Of a stretch of 64,000 nt of DNA, positions 1-9,710 are shown one piece after another (position 1 is the stretch's first letter; each line of letters opens with the position of its first letter). Made by a program: the position numbers and the translations under genes. Location of the stretch: contig NZ_JPER01000001.1 in assembly GCF_000753715.1 (NCBI RefSeq), positions 1 through 64,000 of the forward strand, read 5' to 3'. Below the pieces are notes generated by a model. It saw only the letters and a list, made by a program, of their open reading frames with translations, searched no databases and was not told the DNA's origin. Source of the DNA: Pseudidiomarina salinarum. Its GTDB lineage: Bacteria; Pseudomonadota; Gammaproteobacteria; Enterobacterales; Alteromonadaceae.

Positions 1-2
1 TA

Positions 3-21
3 CCCGTGGTAGAACCACGGG
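3..21. terminator. Hairpin downstream of glsA, possible terminator
   Basis: A perfect 8-bp inverted repeat (CCCGTGGT / ACCACGGG) encloses a 3-nt loop and lies just beyond the glsA stop codon on the minus strand. It could end the uvrA-glsA transcript. The window edge hides whether a T tract follows, so it could equally be part of a dispersed palindromic repeat. Confidence 0.35.
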
Positions 22-24
22 CTA

Positions 25-981
25 CTAGTAGACTGACAATCCCAGCCGGTTAGCAAAATTGCGGATCATGGCCATCGCCCGGGCGGGATTCCCATAGCTA
101 TTCAGCGGCGGACTCCAGGCACTAATTACGCCGTAATCAGGAACAATTGCCACCATACCACCACCAACACCGCTTTTCGCCGGCAGGCCAACGGTGAAGG
201 CGAACTCTCCCGACTGATCATACATACCACTGGTGCTCAGCAAGGCATTGATGCGCTGCGCATCGCGATGAGAGGTGATTTTCTCACCGCTGCGCGGACA
301 CACGCCGCGGTTGGCCAGAAACGCCAGGCCGCGCGCTAAATCTTCCGTGGACAGCGTCAGCGAACATTGCCAGAAGTAATGATCCAGGACTTCGGTCACG
401 TCGCTGTTGATATTACCGAAGCTTTTCATCAGGTAGGCGAGGGCAGAATTACGGCTGCCGTGGGATTTCTCGGATTCATGTACCCGCGAATCAGCCAGAA
501 TACCCTCATTGTTGCATAGCGAGCGTACCATATTGAGCAAAGCCGACTTGCTGGTGGAGTAATGACTGACCAACACGTCGCTGACCAGGATAGCGCCGGC
601 ATTGATCATGGGATTGCGTGGTATTCCCTTTTCCCACTCCAACTGCACGATGGAGTTAAAGGGCTGTCCCGACGGCTCCATCTGCACCCGTTGCCATAAT
701 TCATCACCAATCCGTTCCATCGCCATCATCAGACCAAAAATTTTGGAAATTGACTGAATGGAGTACACCGTGGTTGAGTCACCAACTGAGGTGATCTTAC
801 CGTCGAGGGTGGCGACGGTAAGCGCACAGTGCTCGCGGTCCACTTCAGCAAGTGCCGGGATATAGTCTGCGACTTTACCGTCAGTGATCGTCAACGCGTC
901 CTGCAGGATTTCTTCCAGTAGGGGTTTAAGATCCTCGGGAGCCTGAATCGACTGGCCACCGCTGATGACATCCTGGGTCAT
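25..981 (-). CDS. glsA: Glutaminase A
   Basis: Hydrolyses glutamine to glutamate and ammonia in the cytoplasm. The 318-residue product has the serine beta-lactamase-like fold of bacterial glutaminases. The SISK motif (Ser77 nucleophile, Lys80) follows a TVYSIQ stretch, the family segment RNPMINAGAI lies near residue 122, and a KSGVGGG loop sits near residue 268. Length matches the roughly 300-310 residues of the family. The ATG is preceded by GGAG about 8 nt upstream. Only 17 nt separate it from the uvrA stop on the same strand, so the two are probably co-transcribed. Confidence 0.93.
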   Translation of the reverse strand: MTQDVISGGQSIQAPEDLKPLLEEILQDALTITDGKVADYIPALAEVDREHCALTVATLDGKITSVGDSTTVYSIQSISKIFGLMMAMERIGDELWQRVQMEPSGQPFNSIVQLEWEKGIPRNPMINAGAILVSDVLVSHYSTSKSALLNMVRSLCNNEGILADSRVHESEKSHGSRNSALAYLMKSFGNINSDVTEVLDHYFWQCSLTLSTEDLARGLAFLANRGVCPRSGEKITSHRDAQRINALLSTSGMYDQSGEFAFTVGLPAKSGVGGGMVAIVPDYGVISAWSPPLNSYGNPARAMAMIRNFANRLGLSVY

Positions 982-998
982 ATGATTGCTCCGCTGGT

Positions 999-3836
999 TC
1001 AGCTCTTCTGCTTCTTCAGCATAGGTGCCAGGAAACGTGCCGTGTGTGAACGCTCACACTTAACGATTTCTTCCGGGGTGCCTGAGGCCAGAATTTCGCC
1101 ACCGCCCGATCCGCCTTCAGGACCCAGGTCGACAATCCAGTCAACGGTCTTAATGACATCCAGGTTGTGTTCAATAATCACTATGGTATTCCCATGATCG
1201 CGCAAGCGGTGGAGTACCGTCAGCAGCTGCTGGATGTCGTGAAAGTGCAAACCAGTAGTAGGCTCGTCCAATATGTATAAAGTCTTACCAGTGTCCCGTT
1301 TGGACAGCTCACGGGACAATTTAACCCGTTGCGCTTCCCCGCCTGAGAGGGTGGTGGCGGATTGTCCCAGCCGGATATAGCTCAGACCAACGTCCATCAG
1401 CGTCTGTAACTTGCGGGCAATAGCCGGCACCGGTGCGAAAAAAACGTGGGCATCTTCGACCGTCATATCCAGCACTTCATGAATGCTCTTGCCTTTGTAC
1501 TTAATCTCCAGGGTTTCGCGGTTATAGCGTTTGCCTTTACAGATATCGCAAGGTACATACACATCAGGCAGGAAGTGCATCTCAACCTTTATCATGCCGT
1601 CGCCCTGACAGGCTTCGCAGCGGCCGCCCCGCACATTAAAGCTGAAGCGACCGACTTTATAGCCACGCGACCGAGCTTCTTCTGTGCCGGCGAATAATTC
1701 CCGGATAGGCGTAAAGATACCGGTGTAGGTAGCCGGATTCGAGCGCGGCGTACGGCCGATCGGGCTTTGGTCGATATCCACCACTTTATCCAGATACTGC
1801 ATGCCATCGATTTCCCGGTGCGGAGCAGGCTCCACTACCGTCGCTTTATTGAGATCGCGGTGGGCGATGCGGAACAGGGTATCGTTGATCAGCGTCGACT
1901 TACCTGAGCCGGACACGCCCGTGACACAGCTCATCAGGCCTACCGGCAACTCAAGGTCGACGTCTTTCAGGTTATTGCCGCTGGCACCAGTCAGTTTTAA
2001 CCAGTGTTTACCTGGCTTATTGCGTTTCGCCGGTACTTCGATTCTCTTGCGACCGGACAGATAATCCGCGGTAAGTGAGCGCTCACAGTCGAGGATCTCT
2101 TCGTAAGTACCCTGAGCCACGACTTCGCCGCCATGAATACCAGCGCCGGGGCCGATATCGATGACATGATCCGCAGCGCGGATAGCCTCTTCATCATGCT
2201 CAACCACAATCACCGTGTTACCAAGATCGCGCAGATGGGTGAGGGTACCCAGCAGCCGCTCATTATCACGCTGATGCAAGCCAATGGAAGGCTCGTCGAG
2301 CACGTACATAACACCCACCAGGCCTGCACCGATCTGGCTGGCCAGCCGGATACGCTGGGCCTCACCACCGGACAGGGTTTCGGCGCTGCGCGACAAGCTC
2401 AGGTAATTCAGGCCAACGTTCACCAGAAAGCCCAGCCGGTCGTTTATCTCTTTAAGAATTTTTTCGGCGATCTGGGCGCGCTGGCCTTCCAGTTCCAGTT
2501 GCTGGAAAAACTCCAGCGCATCACCAATGGATTGCTCGACGATCTGCGGCAGGGTTGTACCGCTAACGAATACATAGCGCGCTTCCTGCCGCAAGCGGGC
2601 ACCGCCACAGCTTTTACAGGGTTGCGCGGCCAGATATTTAGCCAGCTCATCGCGCACCGCCTGTGAGTCGGTTTCGCGATAACGCCGCTGCATGTTCGGA
2701 ATAATGCCTTCGAACGGATGTTTGCGCACAACCCGGTCGCCGCGGTCATTGAGGTAGACGAACTCAATTTTCTCGTCGCCGCTGCCGTACAGCAGCTTAT
2801 CCCGGTGATCCTGGCTGAGTGAAATAAAGGGCTTGTTCAGCTCAAAACCATAATGTTTAGCCAGCGACTGCAGCATCTGATAATAGTAGAAATTGCGTTT
2901 ATCCCAGCCGCGGATAGCCCCACCGGTCAGACTAAGATCGGGGTTGGCCACTACCCGGTCGGGATCAAAGAACTGCTCAATGCCCAGGCCGTCACACGAG
3001 GGACAGGCACCGGCGGGATTATTAAAGGAGAACAGCCTTGGCTCAAGCTCCTGTACGCTGTAGCCACAATGCGGACAGGCAAAGTTGGCGGAGAAAATCA
3101 TGGTTTCGAGATTCGAGTCATGATCCATTGGCGCGATCAACGCCGTGCCGCCGCTGAGTTCCAGCGCGGTCTCGAAGGATTCTGCCAGGCGCAGCTCAAG
3201 GCCCTCGCGCACTTTAATACGATCGACAACCACTTCGATAGTATGTTTTTTCTGCAGTTCGAGCGTAGGAGGATCGCTCAAATCGCATAGCTGCCCATCA
3301 ATCCGCGCCCGGATAAAGCCCTGCGCCGCGAGGTTTTCAAGCACCTTATTATGCTCACCCTTACGCTCCTGGATGATAGGCGCCAGCAACATCAGTTTTT
3401 CGCCTTCGGGCAGTTCCAGCACATGGTCGACCATCTGTGATACCGTCTGTGCCGCCAGCGTAACGTTATGCGTAGGGCAGCGCGGCTCGCCAACCCGGGC
3501 GAACATTAGCCGCAGGTAATCGTAGATCTCGGTAATGGTGCCCACGGTTGAGCGTGGGTTATGGGATGTTGATTTCTGCTCAATGGAGATTGCCGGCGAC
3601 AGGCCTTCGATGCTGTCGACATCAGGCTTTTCCATCAGTGACAAAAACTGACGCGCATAGGCCGAGAGGGACTCAACATAACGACGCTGTCCCTCAGCGT
3701 AAAGCGTATCAAACGCCAGGGAAGACTTACCGGAACCAGACAGGCCGGTGATCACGATGAGCTTGTCGCGGGGAATCGTCAGTTGCAGGTTTTTAAGATT
3801 ATGGGTGCGGGCTCCGCGTACTTCAATTTTATCCAT
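999..3836 (-). CDS. uvrA: Excinuclease ABC subunit A
   Basis: Damage-recognition ATPase of nucleotide excision repair, which loads UvrB at DNA lesions. The 945-residue protein is full length. It has two ABC ATPase modules with Walker A motifs GLSGSGKSS (from residue 31) and GVSGSGKST (residues 640-648), and two LSGGEAQR signature motifs. Zinc-binding cysteine pairs are visible (CPHCG with CPSCDG, and CEACQG with CDICKG). It is divergent from the yajR-type gene. uvrA is usually LexA-controlled in gammaproteobacteria, but I find no CTG-N10-CAG box in the 109-bp gap upstream. Confidence 0.98.
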   Translation of the reverse strand: MDKIEVRGARTHNLKNLQLTIPRDKLIVITGLSGSGKSSLAFDTLYAEGQRRYVESLSAYARQFLSLMEKPDVDSIEGLSPAISIEQKSTSHNPRSTVGTITEIYDYLRLMFARVGEPRCPTHNVTLAAQTVSQMVDHVLELPEGEKLMLLAPIIQERKGEHNKVLENLAAQGFIRARIDGQLCDLSDPPTLELQKKHTIEVVVDRIKVREGLELRLAESFETALELSGGTALIAPMDHDSNLETMIFSANFACPHCGYSVQELEPRLFSFNNPAGACPSCDGLGIEQFFDPDRVVANPDLSLTGGAIRGWDKRNFYYYQMLQSLAKHYGFELNKPFISLSQDHRDKLLYGSGDEKIEFVYLNDRGDRVVRKHPFEGIIPNMQRRYRETDSQAVRDELAKYLAAQPCKSCGGARLRQEARYVFVSGTTLPQIVEQSIGDALEFFQQLELEGQRAQIAEKILKEINDRLGFLVNVGLNYLSLSRSAETLSGGEAQRIRLASQIGAGLVGVMYVLDEPSIGLHQRDNERLLGTLTHLRDLGNTVIVVEHDEEAIRAADHVIDIGPGAGIHGGEVVAQGTYEEILDCERSLTADYLSGRKRIEVPAKRNKPGKHWLKLTGASGNNLKDVDLELPVGLMSCVTGVSGSGKSTLINDTLFRIAHRDLNKATVVEPAPHREIDGMQYLDKVVDIDQSPIGRTPRSNPATYTGIFTPIRELFAGTEEARSRGYKVGRFSFNVRGGRCEACQGDGMIKVEMHFLPDVYVPCDICKGKRYNRETLEIKYKGKSIHEVLDMTVEDAHVFFAPVPAIARKLQTLMDVGLSYIRLGQSATTLSGGEAQRVKLSRELSKRDTGKTLYILDEPTTGLHFHDIQQLLTVLHRLRDHGNTIVIIEHNLDVIKTVDWIVDLGPEGGSGGGEILASGTPEEIVKCERSHTARFLAPMLKKQKS

Positions 3837-3945
3837 AGTAAACTTTCGACTCCGGTTGCTAAATCAACATCAAACCAAACGAGCATTATCGCACAGGCGG
3901 TACCTTCTGGTACAATCAGCGGCGATTTTCACTATTGGCCATGGA

Positions 3946-5343
3946 ATGAACATGTCATCACCACCCAGCGAACATCGCCTGACCCCAATTGAACGCCGCG
4001 CCTCAGGTGCCTTAGCGGCGGTCTTCGGATTACGGATGTTAGGGCTGTTTTTGATCATGCCGGTTATAGCTATTTATGGTAGAAGCTACCCGGACTACAC
4101 GCCAGTCTTAGTGGGTCTGGCAATAGGTGCTTACGGCCTGACCCAGGCGCTGCTGCAGATCCCGCTGGGGATGCTATCGGACCGGATTGGCCGGCGTCCG
4201 GTGATTATCGGCGGTTTGCTGGTGTTTGCTGTGGGGAGTCTGGTGGCGGCCGCGGCTGATACCCTGACCGGCGTGGTGATTGGCCGCGCATTGCAGGGTA
4301 CCGGGGCAATTGCCGCCGCTATTCTGGCGCTAGCCGCTGATGTGACCCGCGATTCCCAACGCCCCAAAGTAATGGCCCTGATTGGCATGTGCATTGGTCT
4401 GTCCTTTGCCATTGCGCTGGTGCTTGGGCCCTTATTGGGACAGTACATCGGTTTATCGGGGCTGTTTGTTTTTACTGCGGTCAGTGCGGTGGCCGGGATT
4501 CTGGTATTGCTGGTTGCGGTGCCCGACGTCAAAGCCCGCACCGCCAAAGGCGATGTGCTGCCGCTGCGCGGTGAACTGAAGAGCCTGCTGCGGCATGGTC
4601 AGCTGGCCCGGCTGAATGCCGGAGTCTTTGTGCTGCACTGCATACTTACGGCGTTTTTTGTGGTGGTCCCGGTACAACTGGTGGCTGGTGGACTAGCCGC
4701 TGAGCAACATGCCTGGTTGTATCTGCCAGCGCTGCTGGCTTCGTTCGCGCTGATGATACCTATGCTGATCCGGGCCGAGAAAAAACGCCAGCAGCCGTTC
4801 TATTTTCGCGTGGCGATCGCGCTGCTTATTGCCGCTGTCGTCGTTATCGGATTTGGTCCGTCGCACTGGCTGTACCTGGTGGCAGCCATTGTCGTATTCT
4901 TTACCGGATTTAATTTTCTTGAAGCCAACCTGCCGTCGTCGCTGACTCGCTTTGCCCCCGCTGGCCGCAAGGGCAGCGCCAGTGGTATCTATGCCACGGC
5001 GCAGTTTATGGGTGCTTTTGTGGGCGGCATTTCCGGCGGGCTGATGCTGCAGTATTTCGGGCTAATGGGCATTGGGATTTTCTGCGTGGTACTGCTACTA
5101 TGCTGGTTCCTGATAACGGCCGGTATGCAGCCGCCGCCGCAATGGAAAAATATTAGTTTTACTCTGCGCACTTTAGATCATCAACAGGTTGAGCAGCTGG
5201 CTGCGGCCCTCGCTGAAGTCAACGGTGTGGAGGAAGTCCGGATTGTGCCGGCAGAGCAAACTGCCTATTTAAAAGTGCATAAAACGGATTACAATGAACA
5301 AGCTATAAAGGCGCAGCTGGCGCCCTATCAGAACAACCATTAA
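3946..5343 (+). CDS. yajR: YajR-type MFS transporter with C-terminal ferredoxin-like domain
   Basis: Inner-membrane major facilitator protein, probably a drug or metabolite exporter; the substrate is unknown. It has about 12 hydrophobic helices, the MFS motif A (SDRIGRRP) after helix 2, and a soluble tail of about 65 residues matching the YAM domain of E. coli YajR. The N-terminal segment [11 protein letters not shown] followed by FGLRMLGLF also resembles YajR. The open frame extends upstream to 3748, but that part is antisense to the uvrA start, so I place the start at ATG 3946 (alternative ATG 3952). The product is about 465 residues. ssb follows after 11 nt. Confidence 0.85.
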   Translation: MNMSSPPSEHRLTPIERRASGALAAVFGLRMLGLFLIMPVIAIYGRSYPDYTPVLVGLAIGAYGLTQALLQIPLGMLSDRIGRRPVIIGGLLVFAVGSLVAAAADTLTGVVIGRALQGTGAIAAAILALAADVTRDSQRPKVMALIGMCIGLSFAIALVLGPLLGQYIGLSGLFVFTAVSAVAGILVLLVAVPDVKARTAKGDVLPLRGELKSLLRHGQLARLNAGVFVLHCILTAFFVVVPVQLVAGGLAAEQHAWLYLPALLASFALMIPMLIRAEKKRQQPFYFRVAIALLIAAVVVIGFGPSHWLYLVAAIVVFFTGFNFLEANLPSSLTRFAPAGRKGSASGIYATAQFMGAFVGGISGGLMLQYFGLMGIGIFCVVLLLCWFLITAGMQPPPQWKNISFTLRTLDHQQVEQLAAALAEVNGVEEVRIVPAEQTAYLKVHKTDYNEQAIKAQLAPYQNNH

Positions 5344-5354
5344 AGGAGACCGGC

Positions 5355-5888
5355 ATGGCCAGTCGCGGTATTAACAAAGTTATTCTTATCGGCAACCTGG
5401 GCGCCGACCCTGAAGTACGCTATACCCAGAACAGCACGGCGATAGCCAATTTATCGATTGCCACCAGCGAAACCTGGAAAGATAAGCAAACCGGTGAACC
5501 GCGCGAGCAGACCGAGTGGCACCGTTGTGTCGCTTATCGCCGCCTGGCAGAAATTGCCGGTGAGTATCTGAAAAAAGGCTCTAAGGTGTATGTTGAAGGC
5601 CGTCTGCAAACCCGTAAATGGGCGGGGCAGGATGGTGTAGAGCGTTACACTACCGAGATCGTCATCAACGACCTGCAGATGCTGGACGGTCGTCCGGGCT
5701 CTGGTCAGGGTGGTGGCTATCAGAGCGGCGCGTCACAGGGCTCGCAGAGCAGTCAGGGCAGTGGCCAGAGCGGCGGCCAACAGCCAGCGCGCGCTCCGCA
5801 AACCGGCGGTCAGCGTCAGGCGCCTCCGGCCCAGCAACCTGAGCCGTTCGTACCGGATCAGGACTTTGACGACGATATCCCGTTTTGA
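5355..5888 (+). CDS. ssb: Single-stranded DNA-binding protein
   Basis: Binds and protects single-stranded DNA during replication, repair and recombination, and recruits partners through its tail. The OB fold occupies roughly residues 1-110 (starting [16 protein letters not shown]). A Gly/Gln/Ser-rich linker follows, then the acidic interaction tip DFDDDIPF. Length is 177 residues, as in E. coli SSB. A strong Shine-Dalgarno sequence (AAGGAG) lies upstream of the ATG. A short hairpin (GCACG-CC-CGTGC, 5890-5901) follows the stop without a T tract. The uvrA/ssb proximity is a common gammaproteobacterial arrangement. Confidence 0.97.
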   Translation: MASRGINKVILIGNLGADPEVRYTQNSTAIANLSIATSETWKDKQTGEPREQTEWHRCVAYRRLAEIAGEYLKKGSKVYVEGRLQTRKWAGQDGVERYTTEIVINDLQMLDGRPGSGQGGGYQSGASQGSQSSQGSGQSGGQQPARAPQTGGQRQAPPAQQPEPFVPDQDFDDDIPF

Positions 5889-5918
5889 TGCACGCCCGTG
5901 CGGTCAAAGTATAAATAG

Positions 5919-5946
5919 TTGACGGCCCATGACGGTCGACTAATCT
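5919..5946 (+). promoter_or_regulatory. Candidate promoter for the small exported protein gene
   Basis: TTGACG (5919-5924) and TAATCT (5941-5946) are spaced by 16 bp, a fair sigma-70 match in the ssb downstream gap. The left arm of a long inverted repeat (5927-5937) lies in the spacer. A TATAAA at 5910-5915 is an alternative, weaker -10 element. Confidence 0.35.
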
Positions 5947-5993
5947 TAAAGATGCATATTTTTTATATCTTTAAAATTAGGAGACCGTCATGG
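5927..5993 (+). promoter_or_regulatory. Nested inverted repeats spanning the start codon of the next gene
   Basis: CCATGACGGTC (5927-5937) is a perfect 11-bp reverse complement of GACCGTCATGG (5983-5993), and the right arm contains the ATG at 5990. Inside it a second perfect repeat, TTAAAGAT (5946-5953) with ATCTTTAA (5967-5974), brackets an AT-rich loop. The ribosome-binding site (AGGAG, about 5979-5983) sits between the two right arms. If transcription starts upstream of 5927 the RNA could hide the start codon; otherwise this may be a DNA operator. Confidence 0.6.
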
Positions 5994-6334
5994 CAAAGAT
6001 TTTCCAAATTCTCGTTTCATACAAACTGCTAGTAGCCGTTCTGATGAGTGTTTCCATCATGACGAGTAACACTGTGCTTGCGGATGAGCACAAAGGTGGT
6101 GATGGCGCTGAACCCTGGCTGCCGAGCCTGATTACTGAAACGCCCCAGGAAGGTTTTGCACTGGCGATAACACTCTCTCAGAAAGGGGTTGCAAAGACCC
6201 AGCCGGATGCTGAAGTCCGCAAGGATTTGCGTCCCGACTATGCCCGGGATCCTGATAGCCTTATTCATGTTTCCCAAGTGATCGCAGTCCATTTCCAGAC
6301 GGTTGCCGCCGCCAATAATTACTGGCGCGACTGA
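5990..6334 (+). CDS. Small exported protein of unknown function
   Basis: I do not recognise this 114-residue protein. The first 31 or so residues look like a signal peptide: a Lys near the start, a hydrophobic core, and a likely cleavage after VLA before DEHKGG. The mature part is about 83 residues, charged, without cysteines and without a recognisable motif, and ends in NNYWRD. A clear AGGAG precedes the ATG, and codon use resembles the neighbours, so it is probably real. It is likely periplasmic. Its start codon lies inside an inverted-repeat arm (5983-5993), which suggests translational or operator control. Confidence 0.7.
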   Translation: MAKIFQILVSYKLLVAVLMSVSIMTSNTVLADEHKGGDGAEPWLPSLITETPQEGFALAITLSQKGVAKTQPDAEVRKDLRPDYARDPDSLIHVSQVIAVHFQTVAAANNYWRD

Positions 6335-6335
6335 T

Positions 6336-6370
6336 AAAAAAAGCCCGGCCTTCACATGAAAGCCGGGCCT
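6336..6370 (-). terminator. Intrinsic terminator after the S9 peptidase gene
   Basis: A stem of GCCCGGC (6343-6349) with GCCGGGC (6362-6368), plus an inner 3-bp extension, is flanked on the left by seven A residues. Read on the minus strand this is a GC-rich hairpin followed by T7, placed just beyond the peptidase stop. It may also slow transcription arriving from the small plus-strand gene, but the plus-side tail is only moderately T-rich. Confidence 0.8.
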
Positions 6371-6388
6371 GCTTCTTTCCGGTAATGC

Positions 6389-8293
6389 TTATTTAAGTTG
6401 GGTGTTCAGGAACTCCAGGTAAGCTTCCTGAGCCACGATGCGGTTGGCTTTCTTGCGGAAGCCGTGGCCTTCATCTTCAAATAAAACGTATTCGACCGGT
6501 ACGCCGTTCGCTTCGATGGCCTCGACCATTTCATCGCTCTCAACTTGCAGTACGCGCGGGTCGTTAGCGCCTTGCACCACTAGCACGGGTTGCTGGATCT
6601 GATGCGCATAGAACAGCGGCGAAATACGCTCTAACCGCTCGCGCTCGGTGGCCGGGTCACCCAGTTCATCATAAAGCGCCTGGCGCTGCGCCTCCCACCA
6701 GGGTGGGATACTTTCCAGCGTACGTACCCAGTTGGTAACACCGAAAATATTAATACCGGCATCAAACTCGTCAGTAAAGGCCATCGCTGCCATGGTCAGA
6801 TAGCCGCCGTAGCTGCCACCCATCACCGCAATACGATCGCCATCAACCCAGTCCAGCGATTGCAGGTATTTCTTCGCATAGACAATATCCTGCAGGTCAT
6901 CTTCACCATGGCGCTTATCATCCAGATGGAAGAAGGTTTTGCCATAGCCTGATGAGCCGCGGTTATTAACGCCGAACATGGCATACCCGTGGTTCACCAG
7001 ATGCTGCACCATAGGGCTGTAGCCTTTGCGGGTCTGGCCACCTGGTCCGCCGTGGATATAGATCACCGCCGGCACTTTATTGGTCGCGCTGGCAGTATGC
7101 GGCTGAAACAGCAGGCCGGGGATCATCAGTTCATCGAAGCTCGGATACCGTTCAACGGTGCTGGATACCAGGTGTGCCGGATCGATGTCATCGCTCAGGG
7201 TATCCGATAGCTTAAGTGCTTCGTCGCTGCCAATAGCCCATGAATACAGGTTAGCGGGGGCGGTGTCGGAACTCAGGTAAAACACCATCAGGTTTTCATC
7301 GTCAGAAAAACTCACGCCACTGACAGTTGCCGGCGGCAGGGACGGCAGCTGAACGATTTCATCATTGGTCCGATCGATAATATGAAGCTCGGTCTGGGCA
7401 TCGGCATTAATACCGGTAACCTGATAGCGGCCGTCCGGTGAGTAGTAGAGAAAAGCGACATCCCAGTCCGAGATATACTCTTCACTGGCTTCGCCGCTGC
7501 TGATTTCGTACGACCATGCCTGCACAAACTCGCTGTGAGCGTCGGTACCGTATATCAGCCGGGTGTTATCCGGTGAAAAGGTATAAACGTTATGGCTGAC
7601 GTTACCCGTATGCGGGGTCACGTGGATAAGCTCAGCCTCAGCAGCGCTCAGATCGGCCAGCCAGATATCGTTATCGGCGTTACTGTGAACCTTGGTCATC
7701 GCCAGCCAGCGACCATCGCCACTGATGCTGCTCAGGCTCCAGCCTGCGTTATTTTCAAACATCAGTTCGCGGCTGTAATCCTCAGTGCTGTACAGATACA
7801 AATCAAAGGCCTGTGGGTCACGCTCATTGGTGGCGACGAAGAAATGCGTATCGTCATCGTGCCAGCCGGAAAAATAAGCTTTCAGGTTTTCGCCGGGCGT
7901 CAGATCACGAACCCTGCCGTCAATCTCCATGACATAGAGGTGATCCAGTTCATTACCGCCCTGATCGGAGGTGTACAGGAAGCGATCATCCGCCGGGAAC
8001 CAGCTGACGCCGCGAATAGCGTTGGTGGTTGAATTTGTCAGTTGGGTCTGCGGGCTGCCATCTACCGGATAGCGGTACACATTAAATACCCCGGTGGCAT
8101 CGCTGGTAACCAGCACGGCCTGACCGTCGTGGCTGATTGACGAACCACCAATAGAGGTTGTGTCAAAAAAGGTGGTGGCGCTGTATTTTGGAATATCCGG
8201 AGTGGTTTGCTCTGCGACTTCAGGAGCCTTATTGCAGGCAGTGATCGTCAGTGCCAGCGCACTGACGACCAGCCATGTTGTTATTTTTTTCAT
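6389..8293 (-). CDS. Lipoprotein prolyl oligopeptidase-family (S9) peptidase
   Basis: Probable envelope-anchored peptidase cleaving short peptides. The start is set at 8293, where MKKITTWLVV begins a lipoprotein signal ending LTITAC (lipobox) and an AAGGGTGA Shine-Dalgarno precedes it; an upstream in-frame ATG at 8332 lacks this logic. The first 370 or so residues contain TolB/WD-like beta-propeller repeats. The C-terminal alpha/beta hydrolase domain carries Ser494 (GGSYGGY), Asp578 (GANDPRV) and His610 (EGHGF), the S9 catalytic order. Length is 634 residues. A minus-strand terminator follows. Confidence 0.9.
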   Translation of the reverse strand: MKKITTWLVVSALALTITACNKAPEVAEQTTPDIPKYSATTFFDTTSIGGSSISHDGQAVLVTSDATGVFNVYRYPVDGSPQTQLTNSTTNAIRGVSWFPADDRFLYTSDQGGNELDHLYVMEIDGRVRDLTPGENLKAYFSGWHDDDTHFFVATNERDPQAFDLYLYSTEDYSRELMFENNAGWSLSSISGDGRWLAMTKVHSNADNDIWLADLSAAEAELIHVTPHTGNVSHNVYTFSPDNTRLIYGTDAHSEFVQAWSYEISSGEASEEYISDWDVAFLYYSPDGRYQVTGINADAQTELHIIDRTNDEIVQLPSLPPATVSGVSFSDDENLMVFYLSSDTAPANLYSWAIGSDEALKLSDTLSDDIDPAHLVSSTVERYPSFDELMIPGLLFQPHTASATNKVPAVIYIHGGPGGQTRKGYSPMVQHLVNHGYAMFGVNNRGSSGYGKTFFHLDDKRHGEDDLQDIVYAKKYLQSLDWVDGDRIAVMGGSYGGYLTMAAMAFTDEFDAGINIFGVTNWVRTLESIPPWWEAQRQALYDELGDPATERERLERISPLFYAHQIQQPVLVVQGANDPRVLQVESDEMVEAIEANGVPVEYVLFEDEGHGFRKKANRIVAQEAYLEFLNTQLK

Positions 8294-8361
8294 GAGTTCA
8301 CCCTTCAAAGTAGAATTGCTAATGCAATCCACAAAGAGTTTACCTCAAGTCAAAAAATAAG

Positions 8362-9594
8362 CTATACCAGCTTGTGTTGTGCCGCCACCTTGTCGAAATA
8401 TTCCAGTACCTGCTTGGCATAGGCCCGTTTAGATACGTAATCGCCGGGAAAGAAATTCTTCTTAAAGCCGTAAGCTACCATATCTTTCAGTCGTTTTAGC
8501 GGGACATCAACAGCACTCAGGGCCAGTGCGTACTCATCGGTGACTGTGGTGCGGGATACCAGCCGGTTGTCGGTACAGATCACAGTCGCCAGGCGATTGT
8601 CATACATATGTCTGAAATTATGATTGTCTACTGAGCCGATAGCCGGGTTAGTCTGCAGATTACTGGTGATACAAACTTCAATAGCGATGCGGCGGTCACC
8701 GATAAAGGAGGCCAGTTGGCGCACATAGGCCTCGCGGTCGGTAATCTTGTCATCCTGAATCATATCCGGTGAAAACAGTGAGTAACCGTGACCTAACCGG
8801 TCGGCGTAGCACTGCGTAAGTGCTTCAAATATGCTCTCGGCCCCGTAGGCTTCGCCGGCATGCACGGTCTTCAGCAGAAAATTCTGATGCGCGTATTCAT
8901 AGACTTCTTTGAATTCATGGGCAGGGTAGCCCATCTCCTGACCGGCGATATCAAGACCGACGATTGGCAGGCCTTCTTCATCGCGCAGGCGTACGCTGGC
9001 CCGCACTAGTTCCATGGCCGCGGTTTTAATAACCTGCTTGGGCTCAAAATGACTGAGCATGCGGAACAGGTCGCTGTAGTAGGGAGAAAAGCCCTTCTTG
9101 CCGAACATGCGCATGGCACAGTTGATAATGCCGTAGTCGAACGGCGGCTTATCCCCACTGCTCACTGCGTCACTATTGTTATATTCATCTTTAGCGCGTT
9201 TCAGACCCTGATTGGTGGTGTGCATCACCCGGTCAAAGTCGATGCCGCGGGCCAGATCCATCAGCAACTGCGGGGCAAATCGCACCTCAATATAGTTAAC
9301 GCCTTCCGCCTGATTATCCACTGCCAGTTCGTAGGCTGCCTGTTCCAGGTTTTCCATATCCCGCAGTACCGCACAGGTATACTGGAAACCATTCAGGTAC
9401 TCGCCCAGATTCTGGTAGGATTCTTTAAATACCTGGTCATACAGGCCATCAACGGTATAGGATGGCAGTTCAATTTTGCTGCGTTTTGCCATCTCAATCA
9501 GGCCGGTGGGGCGCAGACTGCCATCAAGATGCAGGTGCAAATCAGCTTTGGGCATTGCTTGCAGAAATTCACGGGAATAGTTGGGGGCAGTCAT
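8362..9594 (-). CDS. Adenosine deaminase family protein
   Basis: Probably deaminates adenosine or a related purine nucleoside to the inosine form in purine salvage. Metal-site motifs are visible: HLHLDG near the N-terminus, a central HAGE, LGHG, and a late CTDN aspartate. The product is 410 residues, longer than E. coli Add (about 333), with an insertion near residues 130-150, so the exact substrate is uncertain. The start at 9594 is supported by a perfect AAAGGAGA; the frame extends to 9705 without signal. Upstream, an extended -10 (TGT then TATAGT on the minus strand, 9619-9627) is a possible promoter. Confidence 0.85.
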   Translation of the reverse strand: MTAPNYSREFLQAMPKADLHLHLDGSLRPTGLIEMAKRSKIELPSYTVDGLYDQVFKESYQNLGEYLNGFQYTCAVLRDMENLEQAAYELAVDNQAEGVNYIEVRFAPQLLMDLARGIDFDRVMHTTNQGLKRAKDEYNNSDAVSSGDKPPFDYGIINCAMRMFGKKGFSPYYSDLFRMLSHFEPKQVIKTAAMELVRASVRLRDEEGLPIVGLDIAGQEMGYPAHEFKEVYEYAHQNFLLKTVHAGEAYGAESIFEALTQCYADRLGHGYSLFSPDMIQDDKITDREAYVRQLASFIGDRRIAIEVCITSNLQTNPAIGSVDNHNFRHMYDNRLATVICTDNRLVSRTTVTDEYALALSAVDVPLKRLKDMVAYGFKKNFFPGDYVSKRAYAKQVLEYFDKVAAQHKLV

Positions 9595-9710
9595 GGCTTC
9601 TCCTTTTTTGTTGAACTGACTATAACAAAATTCAGCTTTGCATTCACCGCGCAAACTCAGTATAAACCTCAGAACAATAACGAATAATAACCACCAGACG
9701 ATCATTCATT

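Noticed and set aside
2133-2666. 177-codon open frame on the plus strand inside uvrA
   Set aside because: Lies entirely antisense to the strongly conserved uvrA; no ribosome-binding site or family resemblance, and the translation looks like a shadow of uvrA codons.
3748-3945. N-terminal extension of the YajR-type transporter
   Set aside because: It would run antisense through the uvrA start and promoter. The conserved YajR-like N-terminus begins near 3946-3952.
5927-5993. Miniature transposable element with 11-bp terminal repeats
   Set aside because: No flanking target-site duplication is seen, and the right end contains a functional-looking start codon. A regulatory structure is simpler.
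9049-9687. 212-codon open frame opposite the adenosine deaminase gene
   Set aside because: Antisense to conserved metal-site motifs of the deaminase; the protein has no recognisable features and no translation signals.
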